The notes under the pieces: model-generated
What the model saw: the letters and a program-made list of their open reading frames with translations, nothing else
Told to the model about the DNA's origin: nothing
Database searches by the model: none
Shown here: in pieces, positions 58,501 to 64,000 of the stretch
Numbering within the stretch: the first letter of the stretch is position 1
How the letters are laid out: each line of letters opens with the position of its first letter
Program-made: the position numbers and the translations under genes
Source of the DNA: Larus michahellis
Taxonomy: Eukaryota; Chordata; Aves; Charadriiformes; Laridae
Assembly (NCBI RefSeq): GCF_964199755.1
Contig: NC_133899.1
Coordinates: 1,984,001 to 2,048,000, forward strand
Length of the DNA stretch: 64,000 nucleotides
Direction of reading: 5' to 3'

Positions 58501-61500
58501 AAGCTGCTAACGAGGAGGTCCCCAGCCACCCCGCTCCTGGAGGTGACCGTCTCAGACGCGGGTGAGGGCTCCTGGTGTCCCCCAGCCAAGAGGGACTCTG
58601 CGCCGGGCTGAGCGTCCCTGGGGTGCGAGTGCCCGGATGCAGGCAGCTGCCGGGGACCGGGGACACGCGTGTGTCCCCCCGCCCGGCTGCCTGCAGCCCC
58701 CTCCCTGCCTTGCAGAGCCCAGCCGGCAGCGGGACATTCTGAAGGCCCTGGGGGTCCTGGTGCGGGATTTCTACGCCAAATACTGGATCTGCGTCTGCGC
58801 CGGCATGTTCATCGTGGTGAGCTTCGCCGGGCGCCTCGTCGTCTACAAGATCGTCTACATGCTCCTCTTTCTCCTCTGCCTCACCCTCTTCCAGGTAGGG
58901 GGTGCCAGGGACCCCCTCCCCGTCCCCATCTCTGTCCCTGTCGTGGCCCCGCTGATGTCCCTGTCCCCGCAGGTGTACTACAGCCTGTGGCGCAAGGTTC
59001 TGAAGGGCTTCTGGTGGCTGGTGGTGGCGTACACCATGCTGGTGCTCATCGCCGTCTACACCTTCCAGTTTGAAGACTTCCCCATGTACTGGAGGAACCT
59101 GACGGGCCTCACCTATGAGCAGTGAGTGTCCATGACCCACCGTGGAGTCCCTGCCGCTGCCAGCCCTGTGGTGGCACCAGGGCATGGCCCAGGGATGTGT
59201 TGCACAAGGGGAAACTGAGGCACGAGGGAAGTTGGGGTTGAACCCCGGCGTGCCGGCTCGATGCCCGTGCAGGGTGGGATGGATGCGGCCCCGTGCTGAC
59301 CCTCCCCTCCCTGCCCAGGCTGGGCGACCTGGGCCTGGAGCAGTTCAGCGTCTCCGAGCTCTTCTCCAGCACCCTCATCCCAGGCTTCTTCCTCCTGGCC
59401 TGCATCCTCCAGCTCCATTACTTCCACCGGCCGTTCATGCACATCACTGACCTGGACCACATCCCCGCTGCCACCCCGTCACCCTGCCACATCCCCAGGT
59501 AGGGCCCCACGCTGGGGTGGCTCCTCCCCTGCACCCCAAGACCCCATCCCTGCCCTGACCCCTCCACCCCGCAGGCCTGAGGAGCTGCACGGGAGCCGGC
59601 TCCTGCGGGATGTGGCTGCTGCCGACAGCGCCGAGACGGGCGACTCTGATACCGCGTCGCAGGGTACTGGGCAGGGATGGGGTGGGATGAGGTGTCCTCC
59701 GAGGCAGGAAGGGGCTGGGGGGTGCAGGGACGGATTGGAGCATCCTCCAAGCCGGGAAGGATCTGGGAGAGTAGGGAGATGGGATTTGAGTGTCCTCCAA
59801 ATGTGGGACGTTACAGGGATGGGTTGGGGCATCTTCCAAGCCAGGAATAGGCTGGGGGGCTGCAGGGATGGATTGGGGTGTCCTCCAAGTCTGGGAGGGG
59901 CAGGGAGGGTGCAGGGATAGCTTGGGGCATCATCCAAGCCAGGAAGGGGCTCAGAGGGCACGGGAATAATTGGAGCGTCCTCCAAGAATGGGGAAGGTAT
60001 GGGGATGCATCAGGGTATCCTCCAAGCCAAGAAGGAGCTATGAGGGTAGGGATATAGATTTGGGGTGACCTCCAAGCGTGGGAGGTTGTGGGAATGGATT
60101 GGGACGTCCTCCAAGTGTGGGATGATACGGGGATGGGTTGGTGTGTCCTCCAAGCCAGGGTGGCTGCGGAGGTGTCCGTGACAGTCCGTGTCCCCACAGT
60201 GCCCACCAAATGGGGGCTGGTGCTGGAGCGCCTGATCGTGCTGGGCTGGACCTTCTCGGACACGCTCACCCGTGGGCAGGTCTTCGTGAGGCGCCTGCTG
60301 GAGCTCCACATCCTCAAGCTGGTGGCCCTCTACACCGTCTGGGTGGCCCTGCAGGAGGTACCAGCCTCAGGACCCCGGGGTGGGGGGGCTTGGCCGAGCA
60401 CCTCGGGGTGCTGATGTGGCCACTGCCCCAGGTATCGCTGATGAACTTCTTGCTGGTGCTGCTGTGGACCTTCGCCATGCCCTACTGCCGCTTCCGCCAC
60501 ATGGCCTCCTGCCTCTCCACCGTCTGGACCTGCATCATCATTGTCTGCAAGATGCTCTACCAGCTCAAGATTGTTGACCCCAGCGAGTACTCCAGCAACT
60601 GCACTCAGGTGCCTGGGCGACCATGCTGGGGGGGTTGCCCGGTCCTTGGGGTGCTTGTGGCCATGCAGCCGGGGTTCCCTGGCTGGAGGTGGGGTCTGGC
60701 GGTAGGGGCGAGGGGCGCTGATGCCCGGTGGTGCTTCCCTTTGCAGCCCCAGCTCAACGGCACCAACCTGAGCCCGGAGGAGATGGGCAACTCCACGCTG
60801 TACCGTGGTCCCGTGGACCCTGCCAACTGGTTCGGCATCCGCAAGGGCTACCCCAACCTGGGCTACATCCAGGTGGGCATGGGGACACCCCATCTGCGGG
60901 GACCACGTTGGGGGATGCTCAGTGGCGTGCCATGGTCCTGAGCACCCCCTTGTTCCCCCAGAACCACCTCCTGGTGCTGCTGCTGCTGGTGTTCGAGGCG
61001 GTGGTGTACCGGCGCCAGGAGTACTACCGCAAGCAGCACCAGCTGGTGGCCCCCGTCACCGAGACCATCTTTGAGGACATCTCCCGCGAGCACCTCGACC
61101 ACGGCCTCGGCAGCTGTGCCAAATACTTCCTCAATTACTTCTACTACAAGTTTGGCTTGGAGGTGGGGAGCGAGTGCTGCGGGGGGGGTCCCACCGCTCG
61201 CAGCACCCCAGGGCTGAGCATCTGCATTCCCCGCCCGCCCCCTCCCCAGATCTGCTTCCTGATGACGGTGAACGTGATCGGGCAGCGGATGAACCTGATG
61301 GTGATCCTGCACGGCTGCTGGCTGGTCGTCATCCTGACGCGGCGTCGGCGGGCGGCCATCGCCCGCCTCTGGCCCAAATACTGCCTCTTCCTCGTCATCT
61401 TCTTCCTCTGCCAGTACCTGCTGTGCGTGGGCATGCCGCCCGCCCTCTGCGTCGGTAAGGGGCAGGGGGCACGGGGGGCACCTTTGCAGGGGTCAGGGAG

Positions 61501-63949
61501 GTGGAGGTCCGTGCGTGGGCAGGCTGCCCGCCCTGGGTAAGGTGTCGGGGGGCCGGCATCGAGCGTGCCCGCCGCCCCCCAGACTATCCGTGGCGCTGGA
61601 GCCGGGACATCCCCTTCAACTCGGCGCTCATCAAGTGGCTCTACCTGCCCGACTTCTTCGTGCCCCCTAAGTCCACCAACCTCATCAGTAAGTAGCCCCC
61701 CTGCCCACGGGGCACCCCGGTCCCTGGTATCCCCCTGCCCATGGGGGTGCCCTGTCCTCCCCCTCCAACCCCAGCAGCTCCCTGGCCATGGGGTACCGCA
61801 TTCCCCAGCATCCCCCTGCCCATGGGGGTGCCCTGTCCCCCCACCCCAAGCCCTGGCAGCCTCTTGCCCATGGGGCACCCCAGGCCCTGGTATCCCCCTC
61901 CCTGTGGGGTGCCGTATCCCCCCACTTCAGCCCCTGGCACCCATGGGGCAGCCCTAGCGGTGGGGGTCCCATCCTGCCCCAAGGAGGGTGAGCAGAGGGG
62001 AGGTGGGAGGGCAACCGGGAGGGTTGGAGGAGCTCCCCCGGGATTCTCCCCTGGTCTGAGCCATGTCCCCGCAGATGACTTCGTGCTGCTGCTGTGCGTG
62101 GCCCAGCAATGGCGGGTGTTCGAGGCCGAGCGCACCGAGGAGTGGCTGCGGGCGGCTGGCGAGAACGCCGACCGGCTCGACCTGGCGCGGGACCCCCACA
62201 ACCCCACGCCCAACTTCATCCACTGCCGGTGGGCACCTGCGAGCCAGGGATGGGACAGGCTGGGGCACCTGGGACCATGGGGATGGGACCCTCCCCTGGG
62301 ATGGGACCCCCTGGGGTATGGACAGGATGGGATCTGCAGGCAGTGGGACCTGCTGGGCTGGGATCCCCTAGCATGGGGATGGGACCCCACCAGCGCTGGG
62401 ACCCCTTTGGGCCAGGGAAGTCCTCCCCCCTAGGCTGGGCTGGGACAGGATCCGCTGCCCACATGGCTGGAACAGGAGCCACTAGGATGGTACCCCCAGG
62501 TCTGGGACAGGAGCACCCTGAGGCTGTGCTGGAAGGAGATGTGTTGGTCCGGGACACCCCTGGTGATGGTGCAGGACCCCCGTGGGCACTGGGACCCCAT
62601 AGACTGGGACAAGGCACTTTGTCCCCCAAGATAGGGCTGGTGCGGGGATTGGGACCATACTGGTTTGGCTGGGGTGTGGGGAAGCACCTTGCTGCACCCC
62701 AAAACTAAGTGGTGCCGAGCGTGAGTGCTGGGAGGGGACAAGGGTCCTTCTCTGAGTGCCCCATCCCACAGGTCATACCTGGACATGGCAAAGGTGGTGG
62801 TTTTCCGCTACCTCTTCTGGTTCGTCCTGGTGGTGGTCTTCATCACCGGTGCCACCCGCATCAGCCTCTTCGGCCTCGGCTACCTGCTGGCCTGCTTCTA
62901 CCTCCTCCTCTTCGGCACTGCCATGCTGCGCAAGCCGGCGCGGGCTCGCCTCGTGCTCTGGGACTGCCTCATCCTCTACAACATCACCGTCATCATCTCC
63001 AAAAACATGCTGTCGGTGAGGGCTGACGTGCCCTGGCCATGCAGCGTCCCCCGAGCTCCTCCTCAGGGCCACCCACCTCCTGGGCATCCCCTGGGGAGGG
63101 GTACGGGTGGCAGCACTGTCCCCCTCTCGCTGTCGCCGGGCTAACCCCACGCTCTGCCCTCTCTCCCTGCAGCTCCTCTCCTGCGTCTTCGTGCAGCAGA
63201 TGCAGAGCAACTTCTGCTGGGTGATCCAGCTCTTCAGCCTGGTCTGCACCGTCAAGGGCTACTACGACCGTGAGTGCCGGCCTGGGGCCGGGGGGGGGGT
63301 CTGGGTGCTGCCCTGCCTGCGCTGGTGGGGTTGGGGGTGCCGGTTTGGGCTGCTGTCTGACCTGCCCGCATCTCTGCCTGCCAGCCAAGGAGATGGGCAA
63401 GGACCAGGACTGCTCGCTGCCCGTGGAGGAGGCGGGCATCATCTGGGACAGCATCTGCTTCTTCTTCCTCCTGCTCCAGCGCCGCGTCTTCCTCAGCTAC
63501 TACTACTTGCACGTCATGCTGGACCTCCAGGCCTCTGCCCTGCAGGCTTCCAGGTGGGGCTGGGTTCCTGGAGGGTCCCCGTGGGTGCCGGGGTGACAGT
63601 GTCCCCCCCCCCTCACCCTCCCGCCGTCCCCACAGGGGTGTCGCGCTGTTCAAGGCCAGCACCCTGAAGAGCATGCGCTCCCACCGGCTAGCCGAGAAGA
63701 AGTCGCTGGCCCAGCTGAAGCGGCAGTGAGTGGGTTTTGGGGGGCACAGGGCAGCCCTGCAGCTGCCACCACCTTGGGGCACCCCTGTGTTGGATGGGGG
63801 TGCCCCCGGGGGGGGGTGGTCTGGGGGGGAGCGGGCTCCGCAGCAGCCTCTGCCTGGCAGGATGGAGCGGATCCGAGCCAAGCAGGAGAAGTACCACCAG
63901 GAGCGGCTGCCCAGAAGCACTGCCGAGGGGGAGGATGAGGCCAGCCCAG
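46126..63949 (+). CDS. PIEZO1: PIEZO1, mechanically activated cation channel, 5' part (29 coding exons, about 1,358 residues)
   Basis: Trimeric plasma-membrane channel opened by membrane tension. Coding exons: 46126-46189, 53241-53336, 54595-54717, 55108-55150, 55252-55414, 56398-56536, 56712-56925, 57164-57329, 57552-57656, 57768-57852, 57940-58031, 58119-58379, 58450-58561, 58716-58894, 58973-59121, 59319-59498, 59575-59663, 60200-60357, 60432-60608, 60747-60872, 60962-61162, 61250-61454, 61583-61687, 62075-62228, 62772-63015, 63173-63269, 63385-63553, 63636-63725, 63861-63949. They total 4,075 nt, every join is in frame, and the last exon ends in phase 1 at a good donor, so the gene continues off the window. 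Encoded are the N-terminal multi-pass blade and the start of the beam (SLAQLKRQMERIRAKQEK at about 1322-1339). The pore, cap and C terminus are outside. The best-conserved stretches are CAGMFIVVSFAGRLVVYKIV and QLFSLVCTVKGYYD. Intron 1 is 7 kb; most others are 80-500 bp. Confidence 0.98.
46555..46589. repeat. (GT)n microsatellite
   Basis: About 17 GT units in PIEZO1 intron 1. Confidence 0.95.
48628..48689. repeat. A-rich low-complexity tract
   Basis: Runs of A broken by short G-rich interruptions, ending in about 20 A. No SINE body or target-site duplication recognised. Confidence 0.85.
53241..53336 (+). CDS. PIEZO1: PIEZO1 exon 2
   Basis: CLFRFNVLSLVYLLFLLLLP then WFPGPTPRSAG, residues 22-54. 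Completes the first transmembrane pair. Confidence 0.96.
54595..54717 (+). CDS. PIEZO1: PIEZO1 exon 3
   Basis: HTVRLLKALLGTSILFLLAH then PILDQLLGPS, about residues 54-95. Acceptor TCTCGCAG, donor GTGAGT. Confidence 0.96.
55108..55150 (+). CDS. PIEZO1: PIEZO1 exon 4
   Basis: A 43 nt exon encoding STWEVLARHIGVT. Human has SRWETLSRHIGVT at this place. Confidence 0.95.
55252..55414 (+). CDS. PIEZO1: PIEZO1 exon 5
   Basis: RLDLSDIPNSVRLVAPDVG then a hydrophobic ILLVSSLCLCLC segment and a charged linker SRRPESLEPPER. Residues to 163. Confidence 0.95.
56398..56536 (+). CDS. PIEZO1: PIEZO1 exon 6
   Basis: GEEQDVERHGDAADGD linker, then LRVTAHWLLWLAGKGLAI transmembrane segment. The preceding intron is 983 bp. 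Confidence 0.94.
56712..56925 (+). CDS. PIEZO1: PIEZO1 exon 7
   Basis: ITLPSASSVYYLLFVGLCTW, then WACHLPASRLAFDTLCVLIG and QTPFVQGVFPPPTIWA. About residues 210-281. Confidence 0.96.
57164..57329 (+). CDS. PIEZO1: PIEZO1 exon 8
   Basis: VFGFKDIILYRNCSWPNALV then PWPVYANPGILLLLYYTVAT. Phase 0 at the 3' end, residue 336. Confidence 0.96.
57552..57656 (+). CDS. PIEZO1: PIEZO1 exon 9
   Basis: 35 codons ending ERELVELESWPKDTDGVAE, matching the human charged linker. The acceptor CCCCTCACAG at 57,551 is the one that keeps frame. A stronger-looking acceptor (CTCCCCCAG) lies 43 nt upstream but would shift the frame. Confidence 0.88.
57768..57852 (+). CDS. PIEZO1: PIEZO1 exon 10
   Basis: PMLSPSTGKPGAGAENCTI then HVMGNSPQP, a variable cytosolic linker. 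Donor GTAAGT. Confidence 0.92.
57940..58031 (+). CDS. PIEZO1: PIEZO1 exon 11
   Basis: RRRPADRLPLHALGHVIMK then QSYVCALIAMM. Strong match to human. Confidence 0.96.
58119..58379 (+). CDS. PIEZO1: PIEZO1 exon 12
   Basis: 87 codons: VWSITYQSWLTFVLLLWACL, then IWTVRSRHHFAMLCSPF and LGLEHPTYPCLDLGAK. Two transmembrane helices. Confidence 0.97.
58450..58561 (+). CDS. PIEZO1: PIEZO1 exon 13
   Basis: LLFTLTFWLLLREFVKEKLL then SPATPLLEVTVSDA. Confidence 0.96.
58716..58894 (+). CDS. PIEZO1: PIEZO1 exon 14
   Basis: ILKALGVLVRDFYAKYWI, CAGMFIVVSFAGRLVVYKIV and LLFLLCLTLFQ. Among the most conserved blade sequence. Confidence 0.97.
58973..59121 (+). CDS. PIEZO1: PIEZO1 exon 15
   Basis: VYYSLWRKVLKGFWWLVVAY, then TMLVLIAVYTFQFEDFPMYW and RNLTGLTYE. 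Confidence 0.97.
59319..59498 (+). CDS. PIEZO1: PIEZO1 exon 16
   Basis: LGDLGLEQFSVSELFSSTLI, then PGFFLLACILQLHYFHRPF, then a short variable tail. Residues to about 724. Confidence 0.97.
59575..59663 (+). CDS. PIEZO1: PIEZO1 exon 17 (variable linker, lacks the human Glu-rich tract)
   Basis: PEELHGSRLLRDVAAADSAE then TGDSDTASQ. In human the corresponding linker carries Gln- and Glu-rich runs, including the Glu756 deletion polymorphism site. Here the linker is short and has no poly-Glu run. Confidence 0.93.
59680..60170. repeat. Minisatellite filling PIEZO1 intron 17
   Basis: About eleven degenerate units of 35-50 bp, each with a TCCTCCAAGCC-like core and a GGGATGGATTGGGG-like flank. They occupy almost the whole intron. 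Open minus-strand frames through it are artefacts of the repetition. Confidence 0.88.
60200..60357 (+). CDS. PIEZO1: PIEZO1 exon 18
   Basis: PTKWGLVLERLIVLGWTFSD, then VFVRRLLELHILKLVALYTV and WVALQE. Confidence 0.97.
60432..60608 (+). CDS. PIEZO1: PIEZO1 exon 19
   Basis: 59 codons: VSLMNFLLVLLWTFAMPY, CLSTVWTCIIIVCKMLYQLK and DPSEYSSNCTQ. Confidence 0.97.
60747..60872 (+). CDS. PIEZO1: PIEZO1 exon 20
   Basis: PQLNGTNLSPEEMGNSTLYR then GPVDPANWFGIRKGYPNLG. An extracellular loop with NGT, NLS and NST sequons. Confidence 0.96.
60962..61162 (+). CDS. PIEZO1: PIEZO1 exon 21
   Basis: NHLLVLLLLVFEAVVYRRQE, then YYRKQHQLVAPVTETIFED and YFLNYFYYKFGLE. Confidence 0.97.
61250..61454 (+). CDS. PIEZO1: PIEZO1 exon 22
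   Basis: ICFLMTVNVIGQRMNLMVIL, then HGCWLVVILTRRRRAAIARL and YLLCVGMPPALCV. Confidence 0.97.
61583..61687 (+). CDS. PIEZO1: PIEZO1 exon 23
   Basis: YPWRWSRDIPFNSALIKWLY then LPDFFVPPKSTNLI. Donor GTAAGT. Confidence 0.97.
61690..61945. repeat. 81 bp tandem repeat in PIEZO1 intron 23
   Basis: About three copies with an 81 bp period, recognisable from CTGCCCATGGGGGTGCCCTG at about 61,735 and again at 61,816, and a diverged copy near 61,897. Confidence 0.8.
62075..62228 (+). CDS. PIEZO1: PIEZO1 exon 24
   Basis: DFVLLLCVAQQWRVFEAERT, then EEWLRAAGENADRLDL and PNFIHC. Confidence 0.96.
62229..62771. other. PIEZO1 intron 24 with degenerate GGATGGGACC-type repeats
   Basis: Intron of 543 bp made largely of loosely repeated GGGATGGGACCCC-like text. 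No clean period was found. No gene. Confidence 0.6.
62772..63015 (+). CDS. PIEZO1: PIEZO1 exon 25
   Basis: SYLDMAKVVVFRYLFWFVLV, then VVFITGATRISLFGLGYLLA and LILYNITVIISKNMLS. 244 nt, highly conserved. Confidence 0.97.
63173..63269 (+). CDS. PIEZO1: PIEZO1 exon 26
   Basis: LLSCVFVQQMQSNFCWVIQL then FSLVCTVKGYYD. Confidence 0.97.
63385..63553 (+). CDS. PIEZO1: PIEZO1 exon 27
   Basis: KEMGKDQDCSLPVEEAGIIW, then DSICFFFLLLQRRVFLSYYY and HVMLDLQASALQAS. Confidence 0.97.
63636..63725 (+). CDS. PIEZO1: PIEZO1 exon 28 (start of the beam)
   Basis: GVALFKASTLKSMRSHRLAE then KKSLAQLKR. The two leucines of SLAQLKR (about residues 1323 and 1326 here) correspond to mouse Leu1342 and Leu1345, reported as important for beam lever function. 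Confidence 0.95.
63861..63949 (+). CDS. PIEZO1: PIEZO1 exon 29 (last in window)
   Basis: MERIRAKQEKYHQERLPR then STAEGEDEASP. Ends in phase 1 at CCAG|GTGAGA, so coding continues beyond the right edge. Confidence 0.93.
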
Positions 63950-64000
63950 GTGAGAGCCAGGGGCTCCCCGCCTTGTCCCCTCCACCCCTCTGGGCACAGT

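Noticed and set aside
58493-59185. 230-codon minus-strand frame opposite PIEZO1 exons 13-15
   Set aside because: Antisense shadow of strongly conserved PIEZO1 exons in GC-rich DNA.
1-64000. CRISPR arrays, bacterial operons, rRNA/tRNA genes or an intact retrovirus
   Set aside because: None seen. Split exons, splice sites and CR1 remnants identify vertebrate nuclear DNA, and the tandem arrays have direct repeats without unique spacers.

Overview
This window is nuclear DNA from a vertebrate, almost certainly a bird. It holds the conserved block GALNS - APRT - CDT1 - PIEZO1, which is the human 16q24.3 order and relative orientation read in reverse, with exon lengths and phases matching the mammalian genes. 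The recognisable interspersed repeats are short truncated CR1 LINE fragments, typical of avian genomes. The species cannot be named from the sequence alone.

Layout. (1) 1-24,052: the last four coding exons of GALNS (+ strand; lysosomal N-acetylgalactosamine-6-sulfatase), separated by large AT-rich introns. The earlier exons, with the catalytic site, lie off the left edge. (2) 24,053-32,994: GALNS-APRT intergenic DNA. It contains an unassigned coiled-coil-coding exon candidate near 27.6 kb and, just before APRT, a roughly 1 kb minisatellite of about 39 bp units. (3) 32,995-35,690: complete APRT (+, five exons, 179 aa; adenine salvage). (4) 35,691-39,288: APRT-CDT1 intergenic DNA (tail to tail) with a 17 bp x 5 tandem repeat. 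(5) 39,289-43,455: complete CDT1 (- strand, ten exons, 630 aa; replication licensing), with a PIP-degron at its N terminus and an exact E2F site upstream. (6) 43,456-46,125: divergent CDT1/PIEZO1 intergenic region, ending in a TATA-containing GC-rich PIEZO1 promoter and a 5' leader with fifteen CTCGG repeats and a four-codon upstream ORF. (7) 46,126 to the right edge: the first 29 coding exons of PIEZO1 (+; about 1,358 of roughly 2,500 residues), encoding the N-terminal blade and the beam. The gene continues beyond the window.

The four genes are functionally unrelated (lysosomal catabolism, purine salvage, replication licensing, mechanosensation) and are joined only by conserved synteny. A strong compositional change runs through the window: AT-rich, large-intron DNA on the left and very GC-rich, compact-intron DNA on the right, changing at about 31-33 kb where the minisatellite lies.

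All exon boundaries were read by eye from splice motifs and reading-frame continuity. Every exon join within each gene is phase-consistent. Homology statements rest on knowledge of the human proteins, not on a search.
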